The position numbers and the translations under genes were made by a program. The notes under the pieces were generated by a model. The model did no database searches and was not told the DNA's origin. It was given only the letters and a program-made list of their open reading frames with translations. This document shows positions 7,501 through 14,802 of a DNA stretch of 30,591 nt, in pieces. Each line of letters starts with the position of its first letter. Position 1 is the stretch's first letter. Source of the stretch: SIG598 sp045605025 (GTDB lineage: Bacteria; Bacillota; Clostridia; Oscillospirales; Acutalibacteraceae); the NCBI GenBank assembly GCA_045605025.1, contig JAZUPE010000011.1, positions 1 through 30,591 of the forward strand. Reading direction: 5' to 3'.

Positions 7501-8810
7501 CTTTAAAGGATCTTCTTGAAGCAAAGACTCAGAGGGGAAGAGTTGAACTTCGCAAAGGCAATCACGAAAAAGCAATCAAGTATTTCAATGAGGCAACCGA
7601 AATAAAGCTCAAATTGATGCAGGAGTACAAAGTCAAGGACTCGCTTTTAGGTATCGAGTTTATTTTAGGTCTTGCCAATGCCGCAAGGAATGATGAATCT
7701 AAGGTTGAAAATGCTGTCGCTGGAACAGTGATCTCTCATATAGTTATCCACAATTTATGCAAGGATATGTGGATGAAGATCAACACCATTCCGGATCCGG
7801 ATCTAACAGTTCATCTCTTAAACAACATCGAAGTCTTCTGGGCTGCAAGCGCTAAAGATACCATGGCAGAACTCTATTTGGTGCTTGCCCTCACATCCAT
7901 AGGTATCAAATATTATCATAAAAAGGACTACCGCAATGCCGCAGGTTTCTTTATTGAAGCCTTGAATTTCTCTGATAACGAACATATAGAAAATGCAGTA
8001 AATAATTACACATACATGCTTCGTCGCAACGAAGTTCCCGAAGATATGATGAACATTGGAGCAGTCGAGGATATTCTTGCTCCGTGGGTTGAGAAAAATT
8101 GTGCGTTTCCGGTTGTTAATCTCTCACTGTATAAAGCTATCAACCAGCAGAAGTGGGCAGAAGCAGAAGGATGCTTTTCGAAACTGCTTGCCCTTTCAAC
8201 TGATATTCCTGTAGAGGATAATTCTGATTCCTCAAGCGGAGAGAGAGCATTATCCGAAAGAGAAAAGAAAATGAACAGTATTGTCGGATGGTGGAAGGAT
8301 ACAGTTTATCAAGGAGATAATGACCCAGAAGGCGCGCTGGTACTGCTTTGGCTCAGACGTTTCGGTCTTTACGATGGTTTCAGAGGTGAAGATATCCCCA
8401 ATGTATATCTCGAAGTAAATAACCACTACGATGGCAAGGTTCCTACATGGCTAAAGGAGAAACTTTCTGATGATAAGATTAAGGAGTATGAACGTTGGTA
8501 TGCCCCCAAGGACGATTCTTCTTTCATAGATGTGTCACCATCTGCAGCTCTTCCGGAAACTTCAGGCGACATAATTCGTGCTTTTTCAAGTGAGGCTGTA
8601 GCTGCATCAGCCAATTTTGAAAATAGCTCTATTGGGACAGATATTTCTCCCGTTGATCGTTCTGAGAAGATAGCACCCATTCGTAAATCACGGCGCGGTA
8701 GAGGATTGTGGGTATGCATTGGATTATTGGCTGGATTGATTGCCATTGGTGCAGTTGTCCAATTCTCTGGCATCTTTGACATCCTCGGATGGATCAGAGA
8801 TTTGATTTGA
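4527..8810 (+). CDS. TIR-NACHT-TPR-transmembrane STAND protein, probable anti-phage NLR-like protein
   Basis: A 1,427-residue multidomain protein. Residues 1 to about 155 are a TIR-type domain, with VFVSYGHD at the first strand and Glu90 (CLNEI) in the position of the NADase catalytic glutamate. Residues about 180-470 are a NACHT-like P-loop ATPase: Walker A GSMGSGKS (209-216), Walker B LIDGLDEL (311-318) and a sensor-like TSRPD near 356. A helical winged-helix-like segment follows, then TPR-type helical repeats from about 675 to 1155. Near the end lies one hydrophobic helix (about 1393-1413) preceded by basic RKSRRGRG, predicting a membrane anchor. Known: NACHT/STAND proteins oligomerise after a C-terminal repeat domain senses a trigger, and bacterial TIR domains often degrade NAD. 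Inferred: an abortive-infection defence protein at the membrane. It is monocistronic, ended by the terminator at 8933, and sits in an AT-rich island with recombinases. Confidence 0.85.
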   Translation: MDGTKKVFVSYGHDHFQSVVEQFVDSLKNEGYTVFMDSKNPSDDGKGVVYGIRPAYDYNDEIDDAICGCDAFIFFMTKHSVRREGYCLNEITRAQEKNKLLIPIMLEQVTVPLNICRIQYIGFPVSYNDATQQAVYSEETFSEVFSKVVSCIEKKSVLSDRALVELESPSTLYMLQELCNDFVGREWMMEQISNWVTNYTPAHYSCISGSMGSGKSAFSANFAMRYSEIIKAVHFCHADDYLSCDPRVFMRMIANMMSIQMQTYREEISRIPELGEIKQYSISRTFLTLFVEPLRNIEQTSDSEIAPFAVLIDGLDELLRARGQSGYSSINDLREFINCLNKYENQLPSWFKVVMTSRPDGEIRGMISGMDLFDLDDREASRKDCRLYIESMLPSFGINTDSSVVEAILERSESNFRYLSMLFSGFRRRSICENTEIQELLSSIPNGLTSLYYTTFSELFYDDYQSIAPFFALLCAAVKNLRTTTVAKLLGVNPRDIAEFKNRARGFVREIAGRVMFNHSSVREWLMSDESREFEITAKEGEDILVNALKGCIDDRNFPNSGYLANYGFYHLIINEEYDLIVRAFENSVSAYEKFGHTMAEMDVDIQNRVWDNLASRLERGTANKVVVAYAKACADTYFAQNAIDLLSRSAVNKIVGPASIEYARSILCNDDRYNALVCAQKALNYADGSDASDYDSLYEFIVCSVGYGDVLKNTDKCEEAINAYNGAEQASDKALDLCKDNDYRLREIKHLRCELFIKRSNVEKEIDNFSDARLYAQKQYELALDIRTSYPSENTDMLYSESLIIIGDTMMDNKTDDRPAKERLTEAFRVFNEAFEIREKMFEEHPNSVNRDSLTYCYDRLGDVARRLGHNDEARKQYTLLLANSEELAKEFPSKQNRRSVSVALTNLALIARSDNNIAEAERYDTAALEIDEALAKEYPGFETKRDYAFTLNALCADALAINDWNKATYYSTEAYNLLTEINNEYKRLTALKDLLEAKTQRGRVELRKGNHEKAIKYFNEATEIKLKLMQEYKVKDSLLGIEFILGLANAARNDESKVENAVAGTVISHIVIHNLCKDMWMKINTIPDPDLTVHLLNNIEVFWAASAKDTMAELYLVLALTSIGIKYYHKKDYRNAAGFFIEALNFSDNEHIENAVNNYTYMLRRNEVPEDMMNIGAVEDILAPWVEKNCAFPVVNLSLYKAINQQKWAEAEGCFSKLLALSTDIPVEDNSDSSSGERALSEREKKMNSIVGWWKDTVYQGDNDPEGALVLLWLRRFGLYDGFRGEDIPNVYLEVNNHYDGKVPTWLKEKLSDDKIKEYERWYAPKDDSSFIDVSPSAALPETSGDIIRAFSSEAVAASANFENSSIGTDISPVDRSEKIAPIRKSRRGRGLWVCIGLLAGLIAIGAVVQFSGIFDILGWIRDLI

Positions 8811-8932
8811 TAACTGCATAAGCGAACCATTGCAATTCGTAATTTAATTAATGTGCCGCTTTAGTATGTAATACTTTTCACACCCGCACCCGGGCAAAAA
8901 CCGAACCATCCGCGAGCGCAAATTGTATTCAT
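8811..8932. other. Intergenic stretch at the island's right edge
   Basis: No gene, repeat or promoter is evident in these 122 bases between the TIR-NACHT stop and the terminator. Base composition becomes more GC-rich to the right of this point, so the boundary of the accessory region may lie here. Confidence 0.3.
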
Positions 8933-8975
8933 AAAGCCCGAGCCAGCTGCCACACGGCAAACCGGCTCGGGCTTT
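8933..8975. terminator. Bidirectional terminator between TIR-NACHT gene and rlmD
   Basis: A perfect 12-bp stem AAAGCCCGAGCC (8933-8944) pairs with GGCTCGGGCTTT (8964-8975). It can end both the TIR-NACHT transcript and the minus-strand sigG-rlmD transcript. Confidence 0.8.
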
Positions 8976-8993
8976 AAATATTTATACAAAATA

Positions 8994-9280
8994 TCAACTT
9001 ATTATTCCAAAATGCTTCATTGCGTCGGTAATAGCCTTCTCCTTTTCCGGCGGACAAACCGGCACCTTCGCGTTATCAGACTTTGCTGCATTATAGCTCT
9101 CCCCCACGTCAAGACCAAGTTTGCGTTTGACCTGCGCAATATACAGCGTAGATACCTTAAGTCCGTAGTTTTCGAACACATAGCTCTGTATCTCCTGATA
9201 TGTAGCCTTTGACTCGGCAGAAGTGATATCAATCTCGTCCAAATTAAGGTCGATATGTATTACATCATCCGGTGTTTTCT
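8994..9280 (-). pseudogene. Frame-displaced C-terminal tail of RlmD
   Basis: About 90 codons encode a domain that I recall as the C-terminal extension of clostridial RlmD proteins: an IDLNLDEIDI strand, GLKVSTLYIAQVKRKLG, and the closing CPPEKEKAITDAMKHFG. Here it lies in the -1 frame relative to the methyltransferase. The join falls in an A4 run (9275-9278 on the minus strand): AGA AAA CAC in the methyltransferase frame, versus AGA AAA then ACA CCG after a -1 shift, which gives the expected SRKTPDDV. A longer open frame reaches 9407 but its first 44 residues are antisense-like noise. It is either a one-base deletion, a sequencing error or a frameshift site; see the findings. Confidence 0.7.
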
Positions 9281-10633
9281 GGACAGCAGAGCCACCGTCT
9301 CGACATGCACCGTTCTCGGGAACATATCCACCGCGGTCAGCTTTTCCACCATGTATCCTCGCTCTGCCATCCGCGCGCAGTCGCGGGCAAGAGTGGCGGG
9401 ATCGCATGAGACATACACCATCCGCTCCGGTGCCATCCGCACAGCACAGTCCAGCAGAGCTTCATCGCAGCCCTTGCGGGGCGGATCGACAATGATAACA
9501 TCCGGCCGCTCTCCGCGTTCAGCAAGCACAAGTGCCGCCTTTGCCGCATCGGCGCAGATAAATTCTGCGTTGGTAATGCCGTTGAGCCGTGCGTTGACCT
9601 TTGCATCCTCTATGGCGGGAGCAACAATCTCTACGCCGATCAGTTTTTTCACACGCTTTGCCATGGTCAGACCAATGGTTCCCGCGCCGCAGTAGAGATC
9701 CATCAGCGTCATGTCTTCGCTCACGCCGGCATATTCTGCGGCAATGGAATAGAGCCGCTCTGCCTGAGGTGGATTGACCTGAAAGAACGACAGCGGCGAA
9801 ATGCGGAACTGCGTTCCCAGCAGTGAATCGGTTATGTATTCGCTGCCCCACAGCAGGCGGCAGCGATCGCCCAGAATAACGTTGGTACGTTCGGTGTTGA
9901 AATTGAGCAGCACGCCGCTGACCGAACTGTCAGCCTGACGCACCGCGCTGACCAGAGCATCTTCACCGGGCAGCTTGCTGCCGTTAACGACAAGGCAGAC
10001 CATGGTTTCGCCGGTTGCCACCGACCTGCGCATATAGAGATGGCGAACCATGCCGCTGTGCTTTTCCTCGTCGTAGGGCCGTACAGCATTATCGGTCATG
10101 TATTTCGCCACAGCGGAGCATATTAATCCGAATCCTTCCGGCTGCAGCGAGCAATCGTCACTGCGAACCACGCGGTGGGTATGTCCTGCGTAGAAACCGA
10201 AGCAGGTTTTCCCCTCACGGTCTGTGCGGCAGGGCAGCTGCGCCTTGTTGCGATAACGGGCAGTACTGTCCGACGGGATAAACCGTTCAGGAGAGATATC
10301 CAGTCCTCCTATACGGCGCATGGCATCAGCCACACGCTGCTCCTTTGCACGGCACTCCGCCTCGTAACTTATGTGTCGATAGGCGCATCCGCCGCACTGA
10401 GGATAGACAGCACAGGCACTGTCCACACGATCGTCTGATGGTTCGACTATTCTCTCGATCCGGGCGTAGGCAAGGTTCTTTTTGACCTTGAGCAGCTTTG
10501 CTTCTATTTTATCTCCCGGCGCAGCGGCAGGCACGAACACTGCAAGTCCGTCATAGCGTCCGATGCCTTCACCCTGTGAGCCGAGAGCGTCTATTTCCAG
10601 TTCAATTATCTGATTTTTCTTTAACTGCTCCAC
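9260..10633 (-). CDS. rlmD: 23S rRNA (uracil-5-)-methyltransferase RlmD/RumA family
   Basis: This SAM-dependent enzyme methylates C5 of a uridine in 23S rRNA. Residues 1-62 are a TRAM RNA-binding domain. Cys74, Cys80 and Cys83 (CAVYPQCGGC), with a later cysteine in SDDCSLQ, match the iron-sulfur cluster ligands. The methyltransferase core has DLYCGAGTIGL for SAM binding, nucleophile Cys410 in YVSCDPATLARD and general base Glu445 in HVETVALL. It starts at GTG 10633, with AAAGGA about 10 nt upstream, and follows sigG by 15 bp as a probable operon. It ends prematurely as SRKHRMM, and the usual tail continues in another frame. Catalytic residues precede the break, so activity may survive. Clostridia often carry several paralogues, so the exact target uridine is not certain. 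Confidence 0.9.
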   Translation of the reverse strand: MEQLKKNQIIELEIDALGSQGEGIGRYDGLAVFVPAAAPGDKIEAKLLKVKKNLAYARIERIVEPSDDRVDSACAVYPQCGGCAYRHISYEAECRAKEQRVADAMRRIGGLDISPERFIPSDSTARYRNKAQLPCRTDREGKTCFGFYAGHTHRVVRSDDCSLQPEGFGLICSAVAKYMTDNAVRPYDEEKHSGMVRHLYMRRSVATGETMVCLVVNGSKLPGEDALVSAVRQADSSVSGVLLNFNTERTNVILGDRCRLLWGSEYITDSLLGTQFRISPLSFFQVNPPQAERLYSIAAEYAGVSEDMTLMDLYCGAGTIGLTMAKRVKKLIGVEIVAPAIEDAKVNARLNGITNAEFICADAAKAALVLAERGERPDVIIVDPPRKGCDEALLDCAVRMAPERMVYVSCDPATLARDCARMAERGYMVEKLTAVDMFPRTVHVETVALLSRKHRMM

Positions 10634-10648
10634 AATAAATTTTTCCTT

Positions 10649-11419
10649 TCACAAAAGGCTCTTGATTTTCCTGATGGCTCCTTTTTCCAGCCGGCTCACC
10701 TGAGCCTGTGATATTCCAACCTCGGCAGCCACCTCCATCTGGGTACGTCCATGGAGAAAGCGCAGGGTGAGTATGGTCTTTTCCCTGTCGCACAGGTCGC
10801 GGATGGCATCCTTGAGTGCCATTTCCCCCAGCCAGTTGTTGTCGTCATTGTTGTCACCGATCTGATCCATAACATAGATAGTGTCTCCCCCATCGGAGTA
10901 GACAGGATCATACAGCGACACCGGTTCCACGATGGATTCCAGTGCCAGCACAACCGATTCCTTCGGCAGATCAAGAACGGCAGCTATTTCCTCGATCTGC
11001 GGCTCACAGCCCTTTTCATTGGTCAGCTGCTCCTTGACCTGCATGGCACGATAGGCAAGATCACGCAGCGAACGGCTGACACGTACCGAGTTGTTGTCTC
11101 TCAGATATCGCCGTATCTCACCGATTATCATTGGCACAGCATAGGTGGAAAAGCGAACGTTCTGGGATATATCAAAATTATCTATGGCTTTGATAAGCCC
11201 TATGCAGCCCACCTGAAACAGATCATCGAGATTCTCGCCGCGGTTGGAAAAGCGCTGAATAACGCTGAGCACCAGCCGGAGGTTTCCGTTGACCAGCCGC
11301 TCGCGGGCATCTTTGTCACCCGCTCTGCTCTTTCTGAGCAGCTCGTTCTTTTCCTTTTCGGTTAGCAGCTTAAGTTTGCTTGTGTTGACTCCGCAGACCT
11401 CGACCTTTTTATACTGCAT
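10649..11419 (-). CDS. sigG: RNA polymerase sigma-G factor
   Basis: A 256-residue sigma-70 family protein that directs late forespore transcription during sporulation. The N-terminal KVEVCGVNTSKL is the SigG signature seen in Bacillus and Clostridium. Region 2 (VNGNLRLVLSVI, DLFQVGCIGLIKAID, FSTYAVPMIIGEIRR), region 3, and region 4 with a helix-turn-helix (MEVAAEVGISQAQVSRLEKGA) are complete. The ribosome site GGAGAG lies in the loop of a 9-bp inverted repeat whose 3' arm contains the start codon. spoIIGA-sigE do not precede it as they do in Bacillus; instead an amylase fusion and a rhomboid-like gene lie upstream. Confidence 0.95.
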   Translation of the reverse strand: MQYKKVEVCGVNTSKLKLLTEKEKNELLRKSRAGDKDARERLVNGNLRLVLSVIQRFSNRGENLDDLFQVGCIGLIKAIDNFDISQNVRFSTYAVPMIIGEIRRYLRDNNSVRVSRSLRDLAYRAMQVKEQLTNEKGCEPQIEEIAAVLDLPKESVVLALESIVEPVSLYDPVYSDGGDTIYVMDQIGDNNDDNNWLGEMALKDAIRDLCDREKTILTLRFLHGRTQMEVAAEVGISQAQVSRLEKGAIRKIKSLL

Positions 11420-11454
11420 ACTGACCCACTCTCCATCACGATAATGTCAGTATG
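11417..11454 (-). promoter_or_regulatory. Start-codon-sequestering hairpin of sigG
   Basis: CATACTGAC in the leader (complement of 11446-11454) is perfectly complementary to GTCAGTATG (complement of 11417-11425), whose ATG is the sigG start. The 20-nt loop exposes the GGAGAG ribosome site. In B. subtilis a leader hairpin is reported, from memory, to lower sigG translation. That this repeat does the same is inference. Confidence 0.55.
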
Positions 11455-11491
11455 AGTATTGACCCCTTTACGAAGTTTCATTCGTCTGCAA

Positions 11492-11531
11492 GTTGACCGC
11501 GCTGCATTTTTCAGGACGCGGCGCGGTCAAC
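11492..11531 (-). terminator. Perfect 11-bp stem between rhomboid-like gene and sigG
   Basis: GTTGACCGCGC (11492-11502) pairs with GCGCGGTCAAC (11521-11531) around an 18-nt loop. It follows the rhomboid-like stop codon by 10 bp. The downstream U-tail is weak, so partial termination or processing is as likely as full termination. Confidence 0.5.
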
Positions 11532-11540
11532 GGAATTCGA

Positions 11541-12191
11541 TTATCTGAAATTACGCTTCCATTCGGCACGGCGCTTTGCACGCTTGATACTCTCAATGAT
11601 ATCTCCGCCGAAGAAGATGAGCAGAGTGACTGCGCAGGCAATGATGCATCCTCGGATCTGCCAGCCGCTCACAACGAACATATACGCAAAATATACCGCA
11701 TCAGCAATGGCAAGCCACTTGATTTTTACCGGCAGCACAAAAAACAGCAGCAGCTGGAACTCCGGATTGAGTATGGCAAAGGCAAAGAACAGCGACATAT
11801 TCAGGAAGTGATTGACCGCTCCTCCGGTGATAAATCCGGAAATGATGGTCAGTAAAACTCCGCAGAAATAAAAGAGGTTGAACTTGACCGCTCCCCACTC
11901 CTGTTCAAGAGTGCTGCCCATAAGCCAATACAGATAGAGCGTCAGCACCATGAAGATCGGACTGCCTTCCGGTTCAAGCAGGAAAGTCAGCACACGCCAC
12001 ACCTGCCCCTGCAGAATCATGCCGCGGTTGAATCCGGTGTACAGATAAATATCTATACCCTTTATCATATACAGCGCCATTCCGAGAATAAACACCGCGG
12101 CGGTTCCGCCCACAATATACAGCATCAGGTTCCGTATAGCCAGTCTGTTGAGCGTCCGCTTAAGATTAAGTGATTCAGGTCTGTTAGCCAT
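11541..12191 (-). CDS. Rhomboid-like integral membrane protein, probably not a protease
   Basis: A 216-residue protein with about six hydrophobic helices and a basic C-terminus (KRAKRRAEWKR). The order GQVWRVLTFLLEP, then YWLMGSTLEQEWGA, then a glycine-rich helix, matches the N-terminal part of the rhomboid fold, including the W-R loop motif. The catalytic GxSG serine motif expected in helix 4 is missing: the corresponding stretch reads HFLNMSLFFAFA. No helix-6 catalytic histidine can be placed either. It is therefore likely a rhomboid pseudoprotease. AAGGAGG lies 6 nt before the ATG. It follows the oxidoreductase-amylase gene by 28 bp on the same strand and is probably cotranscribed. Confidence 0.7.
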   Translation of the reverse strand: MANRPESLNLKRTLNRLAIRNLMLYIVGGTAAVFILGMALYMIKGIDIYLYTGFNRGMILQGQVWRVLTFLLEPEGSPIFMVLTLYLYWLMGSTLEQEWGAVKFNLFYFCGVLLTIISGFITGGAVNHFLNMSLFFAFAILNPEFQLLLFFVLPVKIKWLAIADAVYFAYMFVVSGWQIRGCIIACAVTLLIFFGGDIIESIKRAKRRAEWKRNFR

Positions 12192-12219
12192 TGCCAGCCT
12201 CCTTATTCATGCATGACCA

Positions 12220-14604
12220 TCAATAAACTCTGCCGATAAGGGCGGTACGGGGCGGTATAGTCAATCCGCCGCCAAAGTCGATGGTCTGTCCGGTCACCAG
12301 ATCGTATGCTCTGCCTGCTCCGGCATCAAAATGAGCGGTGTGAGCCTCACTGTCGGTATTGATTGCACAGATAACACGCTCGTCCTCGAAGCTGCGGGCA
12401 AATATAAGCTGCTTCGGTCTTACATAGAGCTGGTTGTAATCGCCGCGGCGCAGGGCCTTGGACTGACGGCGTGCCTCGTTGAGACGGGCAATGTAATCGG
12501 TCAGACCGTTGCTCATGCTGCCGATATCATCGCCGGTAAGCATCGGGCGAAGGGCGCCGTCACCCTGAGCCTTGTCGCCAAGGAAGCCGAATTCACTCCC
12601 GTAATACACGGAGGGAGAACCGGGCATAGAGTACATCAGAGCGTACGCCATGGGGATATTATCTTTTTCCTTGAGGATGCTGGCTATTCTTGATACATCG
12701 TGATTGTCGACAAAATTGTAGAGACACTTGCCACGATAGAGACACCAGTGCTCATTGCCGAACTGACGGTGGAGAGAATAACCGATCTCATGCATGTTTC
12801 CGTCATTGATGGAGGAATACACGCCCTTGTAGCACTCATAGTTGGTGACCGAATCCATCATGGCATCGTTGACCAGCTGGTTATAGTCACCATGGACACA
12901 CTCACCCAGCAGGAAGAAGTCACTGCGCACACTGCGGCATACGCTGTGCAGTTCGCGCATGAAGTCGTGGTCAAGACAGTAGGCAACGTCCAGACGCAGA
13001 CCGTCGATACCAAATTCGCTGATCCAGCCTCGTACGGCATCAAAGATATGGTTCTTTACGTCGGGATTGCGCAGGTTGAGCTTGACCAGTTCAAAATGAC
13101 CCTCCCAGCCTTCATACCAGAAGCCGTCATTATAATTGGAATTGCCGCCGAAGTTGATGTGGAACCAGTCTCTGTATCGGGAACCTTCCCGGTTCTGCTG
13201 AACATCCCTGAACGCCCAGAAATCACGACCAACGTGATTGAAAACGCCATCCAGCACCACGCGCACTCCTCGTGCATGCAGAGAGGCACACAGGCGGCGG
13301 AACTGCTCGTTTGTACCCAGTCGGCGGTCGATGACGCGATAGTCTGCGGTGTCATAGCCGTGACGGGTGGATTCAAAAACCGGTCCGAAATAGACCGCGC
13401 TGAAGCCGCTGTTGGCAATGTGATCCACAAGTGCCATGGTATCCTCCATACGGTCGGAGGGAGCGGATGTAAAGTCGTTATACTCGGGAGCACCGAACAT
13501 TCCAAGGGGATAAATGTGATAGAATGTGGCATCACGATGCCAGTCCTCGGCACCGCTGACACGCACATCGGCTACAGGCTCGGAACTGTGAGAGTATACG
13601 CGTCTGCCCACGGCATTGAGATTCTCGCTGTCGCCGGGATAGACAAGTCCCCACTGTGCGCGCAGACGGTCGCAGCACTCCAGTTCACGCATAGTCATCT
13701 CGGGAGTATACATCGGAGAACTGAGCAGACCCTTTTCAATGCACTCTGCAACGTGCATGGCTTCGTACTGCATACCGTTGTCCTCCGGCTCGCAGAAACT
13801 CTCGGCAAGCTCGCCGTTGATGTAAAGATAGGCCGAGTGAGCAAAACACCAGTCCGGAACAACCGCAAAGCCCTTTGTTCCCTCGATGACCGCCTGACAA
13901 CCGGTGCGCTCAAAGCCGCTGGAGATAAATGCATCGCCGTCTTCGTACCGCAGATGGGCGGACATGATCTTATCCACTCCTGTGGCAGCTGGTGTCATTT
14001 CGGTATGAATGATCTCAGGCGCGCCATGCAGGAAGAGATTGGCCGCAAACAGCGGATATACGCCCAGGTCCAGCAGCGAACCTCCGCCCAGCTCCGGAGC
14101 ATACAGACGGGATTCACGTTTCTCGTCGTTAAAGGCATGGAAACCGGAGGTCACTCTCACGATCTGGCCAAGTCTGCCCTCCTCCAGCCACTGGCACACC
14201 TTTACTACAGGGGGCAGAAAACGGGTCCACAGCGCTTCCATAAGAAAGACCTCGTTCTTTGCCGCGGCATCATAAAGGCTGCGTGCCTGAGCAGCATTGA
14301 GTGTCATGGGCTTTTCGCACAGCACGTGCTTTCCTGCGTTTATGGCAGTCATTGCTGCAGCACCATGATAAGGGTGCGGGTTGCCTATATATATGATATC
14401 AATGCTTTCGTCGGCGCACATCTCTGCAAGGTCGGTGTAAACCTTGTCGCAGCCGAAGCGGGCAGCAAATTCGCGTCCTTTGTCTGCATTACGCGAACAG
14501 ACCGCACCTACGCTCTGGGTTCCGTTGGTTTTGTAGGTCAGGGCGTTGGAAAACTTATCGCAGATAACGCCGGTACCAACGATGCCCCATCTTAAATTCT
14601 TCAT
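12220..14604 (-). CDS. Fused Gfo/Idh/MocA oxidoreductase and GH13 amylase
   Basis: This is one uninterrupted frame of 794 residues. Residues 1 to about 325 form a Gfo/Idh/MocA NAD(P)-dependent dehydrogenase, with the Rossmann GIVGTGVI at 7-14, the EKP motif at 97-99 and LGGGSLLDLGVY. After a short linker, residues about 355-794 form a GH13 alpha-amylase-type barrel with all four conserved regions: DGVFNH (452-457), GLRLDVA with nucleophile Asp539, acid/base Glu568 in LLGEC, and Asp636 in VDNHD. A C-terminal beta domain closes it. No signal peptide is present, so it acts in the cytoplasm, perhaps on maltooligosaccharides or an oxidised sugar derivative. The start at 14604 is chosen because AAAGGA lies 9 nt upstream; an ATG 27 bp earlier lacks a ribosome site. 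A long antisense ORF over this gene is a codon-bias shadow. Confidence 0.9.
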   Translation of the reverse strand: MKNLRWGIVGTGVICDKFSNALTYKTNGTQSVGAVCSRNADKGREFAARFGCDKVYTDLAEMCADESIDIIYIGNPHPYHGAAAMTAINAGKHVLCEKPMTLNAAQARSLYDAAAKNEVFLMEALWTRFLPPVVKVCQWLEEGRLGQIVRVTSGFHAFNDEKRESRLYAPELGGGSLLDLGVYPLFAANLFLHGAPEIIHTEMTPAATGVDKIMSAHLRYEDGDAFISSGFERTGCQAVIEGTKGFAVVPDWCFAHSAYLYINGELAESFCEPEDNGMQYEAMHVAECIEKGLLSSPMYTPEMTMRELECCDRLRAQWGLVYPGDSENLNAVGRRVYSHSSEPVADVRVSGAEDWHRDATFYHIYPLGMFGAPEYNDFTSAPSDRMEDTMALVDHIANSGFSAVYFGPVFESTRHGYDTADYRVIDRRLGTNEQFRRLCASLHARGVRVVLDGVFNHVGRDFWAFRDVQQNREGSRYRDWFHINFGGNSNYNDGFWYEGWEGHFELVKLNLRNPDVKNHIFDAVRGWISEFGIDGLRLDVAYCLDHDFMRELHSVCRSVRSDFFLLGECVHGDYNQLVNDAMMDSVTNYECYKGVYSSINDGNMHEIGYSLHRQFGNEHWCLYRGKCLYNFVDNHDVSRIASILKEKDNIPMAYALMYSMPGSPSVYYGSEFGFLGDKAQGDGALRPMLTGDDIGSMSNGLTDYIARLNEARRQSKALRRGDYNQLYVRPKQLIFARSFEDERVICAINTDSEAHTAHFDAGAGRAYDLVTGQTIDFGGGLTIPPRTALIGRVY

Positions 14605-14666
14605 AATGATCAATCCTTTGTTTCCTTGCATACCGCAACCAGCGGCTTTGATTTAATATACCGGAT

Positions 14667-14695
14667 ATTATACCATTCATTGCTGTTCTTGGCAA
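14667..14695 (-). promoter_or_regulatory. Sigma-A promoter of the oxidoreductase-amylase gene
   Basis: TTGCCA (14690-14695) and TATAAT (14667-14672) on the minus strand are 17 bp apart, with a TGg extended -10. Confidence 0.7.
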
Positions 14696-14745
14696 TCGAA
14701 ATAAGATGTATTTATGGGACAGTATCCCGATTTTTGCAAAAAGTA

Positions 14746-14774
14746 TTGTGCGCACTGACAGGATAAGCTATAAT
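14746..14774 (+). promoter_or_regulatory. Sigma-A promoter of the solute-binding lipoprotein gene
   Basis: TTGTGC (14746-14751) and TATAAT (14769-14774) are 17 bp apart. They lie 28 bp before the TTG start and diverge from the promoter at 14667-14695. Confidence 0.7.
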
Positions 14775-14802
14775 TATCGTAATTATCCGGAGGTGAATCC
14801 AT

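Noticed and set aside
9287..9407. N-terminal 40 residues of the open frame that contains the RlmD tail
   Set aside because: They lie over the catalytic end of rlmD in another frame and show no family pattern; only the tail from about 9280 leftwards is meaningful.
12700..14595. 631-codon plus-strand ORF opposite the oxidoreductase-amylase gene
   Set aside because: It mirrors a gene with complete motifs on the other strand, has no ribosome site or recognisable domain, and its Val/Ile/His-rich composition is typical of antisense reading of a GC-biased gene.
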